DNA of 24,222 nt from Pirellulales bacterium (GTDB lineage Bacteria > Planctomycetota > Planctomycetia > Pirellulales > JAICIG01): contig JAICIG010000056.1 of the NCBI GenBank assembly GCA_025924495.1, positions 1-24,222 on the forward strand. Direction: 5' to 3'. The position numbers were made by a program, and so were the translations under genes. The notes beneath the pieces were generated by a model, which worked only from the letters and a program-made list of their open reading frames with translations, was not told the DNA's origin and ran no database searches. Positions 15,335 to 23,298 of this stretch are shown here, in pieces. Positions within the stretch are counted from its first letter, which is position 1; each line of letters begins with the position of its first letter.

Positions 15335-15829
15335 ATGTCGATCCGTTTCAAGTGCCCCAATGGCCACGAGATGAACGTGAAGGACAAGTATGCCGGTCTT
15401 ACCGGCCTTTGTCCGCACTGTCAAACTCGCGTGCTCGTCCCCAGCTCAACGCCCGACAAGCTGAGCGACGACGCCATTCTTGAATTGCTCGGGCCGCCCG
15501 CGGAAGATCCCGATGGCTTGCCCGTTCATCAGGACGCCAGGCATCGCAATGTCGGACCGGACGATACCAGCGCCTCTTCTGGTAGCAGCCTGGCGGGCAT
15601 GTCGCCGCTGCATCGCGGCATGAAGACCTGCCCCAAGTGCAAAAAGGAAGTGCGGTCGGTCTACGACATTTGCCCGCATTGCCGGACTTACTTCACCGAC
15701 CTCTCCGAAATAGTCCGTCGCATGGACCTGACCTGTAAGAAGTGTGGAACCGAATACGAGCACCATCGTACGGTGACCAAGTGCGAAGTCTGCGGCGCCG
15801 AATTGGGCGAACCTCAGAAGCGCAGATAG
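15335..15829 (+). CDS. Triple zinc-ribbon protein, unknown function
   Basis: A 164-residue small protein with three predicted zinc-binding units: an N-terminal one with Cys7/His11 and CPHC (26-29), a middle one with CPKC (99-102) and CPHC (113-116), and a C-terminal one with CKKC (134-137) and CEVC (150-153). The 40-90 region is low in structure and rich in Asp, Ser and Gly. No signal peptide or membrane segment is seen, so it is probably cytoplasmic. Such proteins are common in planctomycetes without a known role; nucleic-acid or protein binding is possible. The ATG at 15335 follows a GGGAG ribosome site by 6 nt; an upstream in-frame start at 15272 lacks one and would overlap an inverted repeat, so it is not used. 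It lies 163 bp before the SH3-like gene on the same strand. Confidence 0.85.
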   Translation: MSIRFKCPNGHEMNVKDKYAGLTGLCPHCQTRVLVPSSTPDKLSDDAILELLGPPAEDPDGLPVHQDARHRNVGPDDTSASSGSSLAGMSPLHRGMKTCPKCKKEVRSVYDICPHCRTYFTDLSEIVRRMDLTCKKCGTEYEHHRTVTKCEVCGAELGEPQKRR

Positions 15830-15991
15830 CGGCGCGGGTGCGCCTTCTCTCCCTGCCAGAGAACGCTCCTGCGAGCGCCAATTGCCCTTGAGCCGCGGCC
15901 GCGATTTCAGTACAAGGCCGGTTCTTCACCTTTCTTTAAGCATTTCCAGCGTTTTCTCTCTGGAGAGCATCCACGGCATGGAGGCTCGGCG

Positions 15992-17401
15992 ATGATGTTG
16001 CGCGCTGTCATTCTGACGATCGTGGGCGGCATTTTTGCCACCGACGCGCGAGGCGAACAGCAATTCCCCTACACGGGATATATCAACGCTTCCGACGTCT
16101 ATCTGCGCAGCGGGCCGGGCGAAAACTACTACCCGGTGTCGAAACTGGATCGAGGTCAGGCCGTCGAAATCTATCGCCACGACCCGGGCGGCTGGTATGC
16201 CATTCGTCCCACGGAAAAATGCTTCAGTTGGGTTTCGGGCGATTGCATCGAGCCCGGCGAAGGCAACCTGGCGGTCGTCACCAAACTCCGCGTTGTCTCG
16301 CGAGTGGGCAGCCAGTTCAGTGATGTCCGCGATGTGATCCAAATCCGGCTGGATCAGGGCGAGGTCGTGGAAGTGATCGAAGCCAAGCGTTTTAATTCAG
16401 GGCCTGCAGCGCAAACGTGGTATAAAATCGTGCCGCCCGCCGGCGAATTTCGCTGGATTTCAGGCAAGTTCGTCGACCGCGAACCGGCGGAAACGAAACC
16501 GCGAGAGGCCAGTCCCGACAACAATCTGCTGATTTCGCGGCATTCGCAGCATGACGATGTCGATCAGGAAGCCAGCGACGACGCCGACGAAGAAGAACTG
16601 GCGGACGACGATCATTCGGTGCGCCAAGCAGGGCATCGCGAGTCGAGGCGCGGCGACGGCGCAAAACACGCGCGGTACGATCGCGACGAAGAAGCAGACG
16701 ACGACCGCGATCCGCTGCAGGCCTCCGATGATGATGCCGATAGCAACGATGATCGCTGGACGCGCCGCGGCGGCGTGCCGATTGAGCGCTCGCGGAATAG
16801 GAAACGTGCAGATCGCGCCGACGAAGAAGTTGAACTCGACGACGCCGATCTAAGCATCAAGGACGTCGCGGCAGACCTCGATCTGGAACTGTCGGCGATG
16901 GTCGCCGCGGAGCCGACCGCCTGGGAATTCTCGGCGCTCAAGCGGCGCGCCGAATCGGCGCTGACCCGGGCGGAGACGGCGCTTGATCGCGGCCGCATCC
17001 GCCGCGTGCTGCACAAGATCGAAAACTTCGCCGACTTGCAGCGGCGCTATGCCACCGTGATGAATGTGCGCAGCGAGACCGATCGGGCGAACGACAAACT
17101 GGCGCGGCTCGATCGCTCCGCGCGTAGTTCCTTGAGTTCTTACCGCAACGGCCCTCGCTACGACGGCGTGGGTCGGCTGACGCAAGTGCTCTCGCGCGAT
17201 CCGGGTTCGCCGCAGTTCGCCTTGCTGAATGAAAGCGGTCAGGTAGTTTACTATGTCTCGCCTTCTCCGGGCGTCAACCTGCGCCGCTACTTGAATCAGG
17301 ACGTCGGCATCCACGGCACGTTAGGCTACCTGCCCGAGCAGCGCGCCCAACATGTCACGGCGCAGCGCATCGTCAATATCGACGCACGGACGTTGCGGTA
17401 G
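15992..17401 (+). CDS. Secreted SH3-like protein with acidic linker and C-terminal beta domain
   Basis: A 469-residue exported protein. An N-terminal signal peptide (about 1-21) is followed by two SH3b-like modules (about 25-88, with VYLRSGPGENYYPVSKL typical of bacterial SH3 domains, and about 92-162). Residues 186-290 form a highly charged Asp/Glu/Arg stretch with no expected fold. Residues 290-380 are predicted helical, and 385-465 form a small beta-rich domain (DGVGRLTQVLSRDPGSPQFAL, then QVVYYVSPSPG). Bacterial SH3 domains often bind cell-wall or envelope components, so a periplasmic scaffold or envelope-associated role is plausible. Start: ATG 15992 with GGAGG at 15980-15984. The acidic linker raises the proportion of GAC/GAT codons but is in frame throughout. 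A partner is not evident from the neighbours. Confidence 0.85.
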   Translation: MMLRAVILTIVGGIFATDARGEQQFPYTGYINASDVYLRSGPGENYYPVSKLDRGQAVEIYRHDPGGWYAIRPTEKCFSWVSGDCIEPGEGNLAVVTKLRVVSRVGSQFSDVRDVIQIRLDQGEVVEVIEAKRFNSGPAAQTWYKIVPPAGEFRWISGKFVDREPAETKPREASPDNNLLISRHSQHDDVDQEASDDADEEELADDDHSVRQAGHRESRRGDGAKHARYDRDEEADDDRDPLQASDDDADSNDDRWTRRGGVPIERSRNRKRADRADEEVELDDADLSIKDVAADLDLELSAMVAAEPTAWEFSALKRRAESALTRAETALDRGRIRRVLHKIENFADLQRRYATVMNVRSETDRANDKLARLDRSARSSLSSYRNGPRYDGVGRLTQVLSRDPGSPQFALLNESGQVVYYVSPSPGVNLRRYLNQDVGIHGTLGYLPEQRAQHVTAQRIVNIDARTLR

Positions 17402-17703
17402 CCGCTCGCAAGCAGCAGCCAGCCTTCGCTCTCCATCGCATCCGGCATTCTGCCGGCGAGAACTGCTCGGCAACGCCGTCTTGCGGCCTAAGGCACTCAT
17501 ATGGCAGCAGACGCTCTTTAGTTTCCAGAGGCCGAGGCCAGTCCCAGGGGCTCAGGCGGTTTGTCCTTTGCTTGCGGCTAGATATTCGCAAAAATGGCCG
17601 CCGTTGATTAAAACTAGTGGTCGAATGGCTCGGCTGAGAATTCGCTCCGCTGGCCGGCCTCTTGCCATTGCTCGTCCCGGAACATCTAGTAGGCTTAATT
17701 CCC
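17402..17703. other. 302-bp gap before the GH88 gene
   Basis: No gene, repeat or clear promoter was seen. The end of the SH3-like transcript and the promoter of the GH88 gene are expected here, but no box could be assigned with confidence. Confidence 0.5.
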
Positions 17704-18840
17704 GTGGAACAAGCTGAAACCACCAAGATCGATTCCCGCAGCGAAAAATTCACTCGCGCACTCGATTTCGCTCAGTGCCAGGTCGCGGCGCTCATCGAGA
17801 ATGCGCCCGACTATTTTCCCATCTACACCACGGGCGGTCGCTGGCGGCACGATGGCGAGTTGTGGACCGATTGGACTGGCGGTTTTTTTGCAGGGATGAT
17901 GTGGAAGTTCTTCGAGCGGTCCGACGATGAGCGCTGGCTGCGGCGCGCTAAGCACTATTCTCAACTGCTCGAACATCGCCAGAACGACCGCCAGGTGCAC
18001 GATCTGGGGTTCATCTTTCTCAACACGTATCGGCCCTGGTATGAGCTGACGGGCGACGAGCACAAACAGGAAGTGCTGGTGCGGGCCGGGCGCACGCTGG
18101 CGTCGCGGTTCATGCCGAAAGGGCGGTATCTGCGGTCGTTCGTAGCGCCCGAATCGTTATTTATCGACATCATGATGAACGTGCCCTTGATCTTTTACGC
18201 AGCGAACGAAACGGGCGACAAGCAGCTCGAGCGCATCGCCGCCGCCCACTGTCGCACGACGCGAGACAAGATCGTTCGCGCCGACGGCTCGACGGCGCAC
18301 GAGGGCATCTTCGATCTCGAGACGGGCGAGTTCTTGCGCGAAGACACTCACCAAGGTTGGCGGCCCGATAGCGCCTGGGCGCGCGGGCTGGCCTGGTCGC
18401 TGTACGGATATAGCCAATGTTACGCGCTCACCGGAACCGAGGAGTTCCTGGAGGTCGCCGAGCGGAACGCCGCGTTCTGGCTGGCCAATCTGCCTGCCGA
18501 CAAAGTGCCGCATTGGGATTTCCGCGCCGACGTCAGCCAACCGCTTCCCTGGGGTGCGCAAAAAGACAGCTCCGCCGCCGCGATTGCCGCCAGCGGCTTG
18601 CTCGATCTGGCCAATCAAACCCGTTCGATGCAAACCGCCTCGCAATATCGCGAAACCGCGCTCGCCATGCTCGATGCGCTGGTCGAACCCGAGTATCTAG
18701 CCAATGAAACTCCGGATTGGGAGGGCATTTTGAAGCACGGCGTCTACCACACCAAAAAGAATCTGGGCGTCGACGAGTCGGTAATGTGGGGTGAATTCTT
18801 CTTCGTTGAGGCAATCGGCAAAGCGCTCGAAGCCAACTGA
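17704..18840 (+). CDS. GH88 unsaturated glucuronyl hydrolase
   Basis: A 378-residue glycoside hydrolase family 88 protein, an (alpha/alpha)6-barrel enzyme that removes 4,5-unsaturated uronic acid from oligosaccharides released by polysaccharide lyases, by hydration of the double bond. Family motifs: WTGGFFAGMMWKFFE (57-71), VHDLGFIFLNTY (98-109) with the catalytic-type Asp100, SLFIDIMMNVPL (151-162) with Asp155, GSTAHEGIFD, and WARGLAWSLYGY. There is no signal peptide, so a cytoplasmic site is likely, after uptake of unsaturated disaccharides. A GTG at 17704 was taken as the start because the family normally begins close to this point; a TTG at 17662 would add 14 residues. No lyase, sulfatase or transporter is adjacent, so the natural polymer is not shown. 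It converges with the minus-strand gene at 18863 across a 22-bp gap. Confidence 0.9.
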   Translation: MEQAETTKIDSRSEKFTRALDFAQCQVAALIENAPDYFPIYTTGGRWRHDGELWTDWTGGFFAGMMWKFFERSDDERWLRRAKHYSQLLEHRQNDRQVHDLGFIFLNTYRPWYELTGDEHKQEVLVRAGRTLASRFMPKGRYLRSFVAPESLFIDIMMNVPLIFYAANETGDKQLERIAAAHCRTTRDKIVRADGSTAHEGIFDLETGEFLREDTHQGWRPDSAWARGLAWSLYGYSQCYALTGTEEFLEVAERNAAFWLANLPADKVPHWDFRADVSQPLPWGAQKDSSAAAIAASGLLDLANQTRSMQTASQYRETALAMLDALVEPEYLANETPDWEGILKHGVYHTKKNLGVDESVMWGEFFFVEAIGKALEAN

Positions 18841-18854
18841 AGCCATGCGGCTTT
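18840..18854 (+). terminator. Short hairpin at the end of the GH88 gene
   Basis: AAGCC (18840-18844) pairs with GGCTT (18849-18853) across the loop ATGC, starting at the last base of the stop codon. The stem is short and only one further T follows, so this is a weak terminator candidate in a convergent gap of 22 bp. Confidence 0.3.
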
Positions 18855-18862
18855 GCGGACGA

Positions 18863-19381
18863 TTAGCGGCTGAATCTCGGCGCGCGGTAAGGATTGCCGC
18901 TGTCGATAGGAAAGGCCAGGGGGGCCGCAAACGAGGCCCCGCCATAGCCGAGCTCGCGCAGTCGATCCGCGATCGACTGCGGCGTATCGGGTGCGAACGC
19001 GATCAAGTCGATGCGACCCTCGGCAAAGTCAATGGTCAGCGTGCTGCCGCCGTATAACGTCGTCCAGCTTTTGCGGCGGTCCGTCGGTTGAAAGTCGGCG
19101 ATCGACGACCGGGGCAGGAAAAAGTTGCGGCCATCTCTGGCCAACAGTCGCTGCGGTTCGTCCTTTAAGCCGTCATATATTGATTCGCGCCTTCTCCTGG
19201 CGGCGAGCGCCCAATAAGCCAGCGGCGTAAAGACCAGTAGTTGTGCCGCTGCCGCACGCCAACTGAAAACCTGCCCTGCCACCCATGCGCCATAGAGCCC
19301 GTCGGAGCATGCGTAGACCTTGAAGAAACGGTCTCTCTCGACATAGAACGGCTGCAATGCATGGAAAGAGAATTCAGCCAT
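18863..19381 (-). CDS. Membrane protein of unknown function (intact parent of the 3' repeat copy)
   Basis: A 172-residue protein beginning MAEFSFHALQPFY. One clear membrane helix is visible at about 43-61 (AAAAQLLVFTPLAYWALAA), with a weaker hydrophobic stretch before it, followed by the basic ARRRR and a soluble C-terminal part with alternating hydrophobic residues (STLTIDFAEGRIDLIAF) that could be a small beta domain of PH-like type. No family was recognised with confidence. The ATG at 19381 has no strong ribosome site. The first 19 codons and about 93 bp upstream are repeated at 23242-23391, where the rest of the gene is missing. Convergent with the GH88 gene. Confidence 0.7.
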   Translation of the reverse strand: MAEFSFHALQPFYVERDRFFKVYACSDGLYGAWVAGQVFSWRAAAAQLLVFTPLAYWALAARRRRESIYDGLKDEPQRLLARDGRNFFLPRSSIADFQPTDRRKSWTTLYGGSTLTIDFAEGRIDLIAFAPDTPQSIADRLRELGYGGASFAAPLAFPIDSGNPYRAPRFSR

Positions 19382-19474
19382 CGCGCTTCACACTCGCAGA
19401 CCTGTCGGCTGCAGCCATTCTACAGCGCCGATCGACCCATTGCGAAACTGCGTGACGCGCTCGATGGCGCGCCG
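19325..19474. repeat. Direct repeat, copy A (start and upstream region of the membrane-protein gene)
   Basis: Aligned by eye without gaps to 23242-23391 at a constant offset of 3917 bp, with about 20 mismatches in 150 positions. Same orientation in both copies. It covers the first 19 codons of the minus-strand gene at 18863-19381 plus about 93 bp upstream of its ATG. Confidence 0.9.
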
Positions 19475-19496
19475 CGAACAATCGGGGTCAAAAGGT

Positions 19497-19539
19497 GCCG
19501 GGGCTCCTGACAGCTTTTCTTGCCTTTTCCGGCCCCGGC
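19497..19539 (-). repeat. 8-bp inverted repeat with flanking motif, REP-like or terminator
   Basis: GCCGGGGC (19497-19504) pairs exactly with GCCCCGGC (19532-19539) across a 27-nt loop. On the minus strand it lies about 20 bp past the stop of the gene at 19560, and is followed by ACCTTTTGACCCC, so it could end that transcript. The composition also resembles dispersed REP-like elements of environmental bacteria, but that is a recollection and not a tested match. Confidence 0.45.
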
Positions 19540-19559
19540 GCGCCCTTGCGCTAGCCTAG

Positions 19560-19919
19560 CTACTCGGAGCGCCAGTCCCAGTCGACATTCGTCGGAGTGG
19601 AGTAGCCCATTCGCCGCCATGCCGTTTGCAAATCTGGAGTGCGAGGAATTCGATAGCCGTTCTGCGTCATGATCCAGCCGACGCGCAGGGCTTTTCCATC
19701 GCGTATCACGTGTGCTGTGTGCGCGACAACACCCGGTTGGCTGCGCATCCATTCCTCAAGCTTTCGGTCGCTGGCTGGCAAGTCGGCGAACTCCGCCCTA
19801 ACGACGTACCCGCGCGAAGCGGGGATCAGACGCAGTCCTGCGCAAAACGCGATAATAACTATAAAGGCGCCGGCAACGGACGCGAAGCAAAACAGAGATG
19901 GTTTCACCGTCGTCTTCAT
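19560..19919 (-). CDS. Small membrane-anchored protein, unknown function
   Basis: A 119-residue product, not recognised. The N-terminal 35 residues contain a single hydrophobic segment (about 9-30: LFCFASVAGAFIVIIAFCAG) after a short basic start, giving an uncleaved anchor or signal peptide; the remainder is a polar domain containing LEEWMRSQPGVVAHTAHVIRDGK and ending NVDWDWRSE. The frame extends upstream to 20096 and would overlap the next gene, but the ATG at 19919 places the hydrophobic segment at the N terminus, so that start is used. It is one of several small, apparently lineage-specific genes between the direct repeats. Confidence 0.6.
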   Translation of the reverse strand: MKTTVKPSLFCFASVAGAFIVIIAFCAGLRLIPASRGYVVRAEFADLPASDRKLEEWMRSQPGVVAHTAHVIRDGKALRVGWIMTQNGYRIPRTPDLQTAWRRMGYSTPTNVDWDWRSE

Positions 19920-20064
19920 GTAAGCGCCACTTTGCGTTGCGAAGTGAGGCGATTTCTTCGCGAATTTCCAGAGCACAAATAAAAGGGTTTGAGCTAAGGA
20001 ATCGAGCCTTGCGGCAATCAGGTGTCGTGGACAAACAATTCGACAATGATTTTGCACAGGACGG

Positions 20065-20406
20065 TCAACCGTGCCATTGAAATGCCCCAAGTACAAGGGC
20101 GGCTAGTTCCCGAACTTTCCCCCACCGAGAATCATGCTCCACCGCACTGTCGGTCCAGAGTTCCTCGTCTCCAAGACCACTCAATGTGGACAAGAGACTG
20201 TCCAAGTCACTCAGCGCTTTCGTTTGCTGCTCATCCAAAGAAATCCCCGAGGAGATGAGCCACCCATGCCAGTGATCGAATTCTAGCGCAAGTTCATCTG
20301 CTTTGCATATTCCATCGGGCAGCGCCGCTAGTTGTATGGATGCAGGCGCCGCGAGCAGTTCCACTGTGCTCTTGAAGCGGTATAACTGAATCGGCTTCTC
20401 GTCCAT
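20065..20406 (-). CDS. Small hypothetical protein, soluble
   Basis: A 113-residue acidic protein with no membrane segment and no recognised family. It is rich in Leu, Asp and Glu and probably helical (LDEQQTKALSDLDSLLSTL). A GAGGA ribosome site lies 4 nt before the ATG at 20406, the best initiation signal in this group of genes. Small acidic proteins in runs of unrelated small genes are often immunity proteins of contact-dependent toxins, but no toxin is present in the window and this is only a possibility. It lies 64 bp downstream of the gene at 20471. Confidence 0.6.
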   Translation of the reverse strand: MDEKPIQLYRFKSTVELLAAPASIQLAALPDGICKADELALEFDHWHGWLISSGISLDEQQTKALSDLDSLLSTLSGLGDEELWTDSAVEHDSRWGKVRELAALVLGAFQWHG

Positions 20407-20470
20407 AATTCCTCAGAATTCGCTTTAGCCGAAGCACACATGCAGAAACTGCCGCACCCTCTTTCGTCCC

Positions 20471-20890
20471 CTACTCCGCACCATTGCACCTGTTCTCAAT
20501 AATGAGCGTTCCTCGCAGATCTTGCACTTTCACTCGCATCGTGACCCCCTCATACGTTAGTAGCTCAATGGTGTTGGCTGCTGGATCGAATTCGATACCG
20601 CCAATCGTGTGATGCTTTGGTTCTTTGTCGCTAGCTCGAATAAATTCGTAATCGAGCGCGGCACTGACTTCCAGCACAATCTGACGTGTGCGCGATCGCC
20701 TCTGCCAGAAGAACAGGCATCCACGCGCAGAATCCCCACTGTCCGGCACCGTTTGCCGCAGCCGAATGGCTAATATTCTCGTATGCGGCTCAAAGATGAC
20801 GGCCTCCTCATCAAATTCCGCATCACGAATGAGGTCAACGATACGACCCAATCCGACATGGGAATCAAACTCTTGACGAGTATTTGTCAT
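20471..20890 (-). CDS. Hypothetical soluble protein
   Basis: A 139-residue product with mixed alpha/beta character and no recognised family. The C-terminal half is beta-rich (HTIGGIEFDPAANTIELL, then VTMRVKVQDLRGTLIIEN). No signal peptide or membrane helix. The frame reaches a TTG at 20920, but the ATG at 20890 is preferred; neither has a clear ribosome site. A repeat at 20971-21015 lies about 80 bp upstream of the start and is shared with the region upstream of the gene near 21860. Function unknown. Confidence 0.55.
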   Translation of the reverse strand: MTNTRQEFDSHVGLGRIVDLIRDAEFDEEAVIFEPHTRILAIRLRQTVPDSGDSARGCLFFWQRRSRTRQIVLEVSAALDYEFIRASDKEPKHHTIGGIEFDPAANTIELLTYEGVTMRVKVQDLRGTLIIENRCNGAE

Positions 20891-20970
20891 TTTGAGAACT
20901 TGCAACGCGCAACATGGCAAACATCAACCAGACCTCCATCCTTTGCATAGTCGGTTCCGGACGTGTCGGG

Positions 20971-21015
20971 CGGCAGATACCGTCGCCGCTCGCACGAGCG
21001 ACGCCTCAAGGCGGG
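20971..21015. repeat. Intergenic repeat, copy C
   Basis: This stretch shares the 16-base core CCGTCGCCGCTCGCAC and flanking similarity with 21940-21984, in the same orientation. Weaker similarity continues over about 40 bp on the lower-coordinate side. It lies in the gap upstream of the minus-strand gene starting at 20890. Confidence 0.65.
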
Positions 21016-21073
21016 GCACGTCTGGATAGAAAAAAGAGTCCGACCTTCTCACCCCTTTCTGACTAGGGAGCGC

Positions 21074-21385
21074 TTACGCGCTATGTTGCACTTTAATCGT
21101 CCCACACGTCGAGCACAGGAAGAATACAATTTGAATTGAATCATACGTAATTCTCACTCCGGCCTCGTTGTCGTTCGTAAGGCTCGCCAGAAAATACATC
21201 GTCTGCCGTCCCAGACCGGCGCGCTTGCATCCGGGGCAGCCTGGATCGTCAAGTCGTTGGCAAAGGAAGGAGCGACCGCCAAGCTGGTTAATCACATCTA
21301 CGATCGGGTAACCTCCGACCGCTGGCCGAGCATAGTTTCCCGTGAACGATGCCACTTCGGCTTCTTCGGACTTGGAAAGAATCAT
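21074..21385 (-). pseudogene. C-terminal part of a split DUF1963/YwqG-like protein
   Basis: A 103-codon frame that looks like the second half of a protein whose first half is encoded by the overlapping frame at 21288-21860. Visible features are VGGYPIVDVINQLGG, a CPGC pair, TMYFLASLTND and a FFLCSTCGTIK C-terminal motif, broadly resembling the end of DUF1963/YwqG-like proteins, although this assignment is by eye. Reading on from LRELYDRLNAGDD in the upper frame to ILSKSEEAEVASF here would need a +1 shift near 21375-21390. It could also be a separately initiated, overlapping gene (ATG 21385, directly after a GTG and an AGG). Frameshift mutation, sequencing error or coupled overlapping genes all remain possible. 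Confidence 0.55.
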
Positions 21386-21860
21386 CACCTGCGTTCAGAC
21401 GATCATATAACTCTCGTAGACGCGCCGGAATTGGGGCCAATTGCACCGCCCTCCGCTCGATTACGTCGCCAGCGCCGCCGTCGGAGTACCACTCGTCCCA
21501 GGTCGTTTCGCCGCGGAACTCCTCGATAATCTCGATTTCGCTATCCGCAAGTATGCGGTAAGAAAAATCGTGCCAGGAAAGTGAGCACCGCATGCAATAA
21601 AACAGTGGCAGCTCGCCGCACGGCATGAACGACAAAGACAATGATGGGTCGGAACAGTCGATGCTCAAGTGCAACATCAGCGGCAGCTCGCAGTTCGTAC
21701 ACCAAGCTCCTTCGCATGAGTGCCTCCCACCGAGCCAGTGCCGTGCGCTGCTCTTATTACCGAACTTGATAAACTGGCCCGGGAAAAGCTCTCGGTGTTT
21801 CATGTTATTTGGGATCGTAACGATTCGGGAGAGAAGCGAAGACATCCATCCTTTTTGCAT
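21288..21860 (-). pseudogene. N-terminal part of the split DUF1963/YwqG-like protein
   Basis: The frame encodes about 190 residues from ATG 21860; ATGs at 21845 and 21803 are also possible, and 21803 (MKHRELFPGQF) may be the family start. Two Cys-containing pairs (CTNC and YCMRC) and an acidic segment (ADSEIEIIEEFRGETTWDEWY) lead to PARLRELYDRLNAGDD at about the point where the lower frame starts. Past that point the residues become Arg/Ser-rich and unlike a natural C terminus, which supports a frame break there. Together the two parts would give about 260-290 residues, close to the usual length of this kind of protein. No toxin, secretion or membrane feature accompanies it. Confidence 0.5.
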
Positions 21861-21939
21861 TGCCACGCGGCTCGCTGCCCATGGTAGACTTCAAATCGGA
21901 TACCCATCCTTACATTCCCTGCTCCCGGGGATTTTGGAG

Positions 21940-21984
21940 CGGCACATCCCGTCGCCGCTCGCACAAGTGGCGATTCAAGCTGCG
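21940..21984. repeat. Intergenic repeat, copy D
   Basis: Partner of 20971-21015, sharing the core CCGTCGCCGCTCGCAC. If the downstream gene starts at 21860, the repeat is 80 bp upstream of the start, the same spacing as copy C has from the gene at 20890. Confidence 0.65.
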
Positions 21985-22080
21985 GCGTTTCGGCGGTAGA
22001 ATCTGGATGTCTAGGTTTGCCTTTCGCGGGGACGGTAGGGCCAAGGCGAATGGCTGGGTGACTGCTATTCTGAGCTTTTC

Positions 22081-23154
22081 TTACTTGTCGCCGGGAAGCA
22101 AATCTCTCATCCTCCAAACCTTGACAAGCCCGCCAAACCCTACCGCGGCGAGCAAGTTCCCATCCGGAGATATCGCCATCTGACTTATCGCCTTTGGAAA
22201 TGCTACGAACTCGGCCTTTGCCTTCCCAGAGTCGGAGTCCCAAAATACGATTCGTCCTGGATCTTCTACGCTTTCCGCACTGTCACTTATTACCCAGCGG
22301 CCTTCTTGGGTGCAGATAATCTGCGAAATATCGCCTTGCGACCGCTCGAAGCGCCTAGTCACCCGTTCGGTGACAACATCGACGAGTATTATCCTCTTTG
22401 ATGCTGCGCCGTCACTTGGATCAAGCGTCGCTATCGACCGGCCGTCGGATGCAAACGAAACAACCTTGCTTCCGCGAAAAGAGTGCACGCTATCGCGCGT
22501 TGCAACGTCCCAAATAGTCCCCCGGCCGCCGAGAGTGACCGTAGCAATCGTCCTGCCATCCGGCGATATGGCGGCGCCGCTGATTGAGTCGAGAGCATTA
22601 TCGTCAACAACTTTGATTGTGCCGACCCGGCTCAACGTGGGGGGGTCCCAAAACGCAATCTCCGTTCCGGAGCTGCTCACGAGAACACGATCTCCCGCAG
22701 CATATGCGAGCCATTCCACTCCATCGGCATGCGCGTTCTTCACTAACCGGGTCGTTCCTCCCTGAACTCGATCAATTCGAATGTCGCCACCTGCGGGAGG
22801 AGGCAGGAAGAAGCTCGCCGACACAAGAAACCTATGATCGGCACTGAATGCGAGACCTTCAATTTGTGATCTTTGCGACTCCCAGCCACGATGTGGAGGA
22901 AAACTTTCCGGGGTCCCCCAGCGTCCTACTCTCACAAGGAAGATCTTAGCATCGGACGTCCCCCACGCTAAGAGGGCGTTGTCGCTCGAGTAGGTCAATG
23001 CAGTTACAACAGCATCAGATCCTTGAGACTTATATATGGGCGCCGGGTTGACGCGGCTTGTACATGCCACCGCCACAAGAGTTAATGGAAGCAAAGCGAC
23101 GACGCTGGAGCGCGCTAGGGATTGTTTGTAACGTCGTGAAAAGTCCATATGCAT
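22081..23154 (-). CDS. WD40-like beta-propeller lipoprotein
   Basis: A 357-residue predicted lipoprotein. A basic start (RRYKQSLARS) and hydrophobic core lead to a weak lipobox ending in Cys31 (LVAVAC). The remainder contains about six or seven WD40-like blades, with recurring units such as VTALTYSSDNALLAW, AAISPDGRTIATVTL followed by GTIWDV, and QMAISPDGNLLAAVG followed by VKVWRM at the C terminus. Such propellers act as protein-binding platforms; the partner is unknown. The frame stays open to 23556, but the ATG at 23154, which has an AGGTG ribosome site and gives the signal peptide, was chosen. The truncated repeat copy upstream is in the same frame, which explains the long extension. It is the first gene of the minus-strand run between the direct repeats. 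Confidence 0.82.
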   Translation of the reverse strand: MHMDFSRRYKQSLARSSVVALLPLTLVAVACTSRVNPAPIYKSQGSDAVVTALTYSSDNALLAWGTSDAKIFLVRVGRWGTPESFPPHRGWESQRSQIEGLAFSADHRFLVSASFFLPPPAGGDIRIDRVQGGTTRLVKNAHADGVEWLAYAAGDRVLVSSSGTEIAFWDPPTLSRVGTIKVVDDNALDSISGAAISPDGRTIATVTLGGRGTIWDVATRDSVHSFRGSKVVSFASDGRSIATLDPSDGAASKRIILVDVVTERVTRRFERSQGDISQIICTQEGRWVISDSAESVEDPGRIVFWDSDSGKAKAEFVAFPKAISQMAISPDGNLLAAVGFGGLVKVWRMRDLLPGDK

Positions 23155-23241
23155 GCACCTGTCTTCACATGCGACGCAGTGAGAATTAGGAGAACACTGA
23201 CGGCTTCTGGGATAAGATTTTGGTGTCTTGATTCGCCTCCG

Positions 23242-23298
23242 GAAACGGTCTCTCTGGTCGTAGAACGGCTGCAACGCATGAAAAGAGAACTCAGCCAT
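23242..23298 (-). pseudogene. 19-codon remnant of the membrane-protein gene
   Basis: From an ATG at 23298 the minus strand encodes MAEFSFHALQPFY then DQRDRF, matching the start of the intact gene at 19381 (which has VERDRF). After this the sequence has no similarity to the intact gene. The remnant keeps its ATG and its upstream region, and its frame runs without a stop into the lipoprotein gene, so initiation here would add 48 residues before the lipoprotein start. Confidence 0.75.

Noticed and set aside
19560..21860. Toxin-immunity gene cluster
   Set aside because: The small acidic genes would fit, but no toxin, secretion or immunity family could be recognised, so the idea is kept only as a possibility in the gene entries.
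21800..22243. 147-codon minus-strand frame across the lipoprotein gene end and the repeat D gap
   Set aside because: Arg/Pro/Ser-rich, overlaps the lipoprotein gene in another frame and has no ribosome site or recognisable domain.
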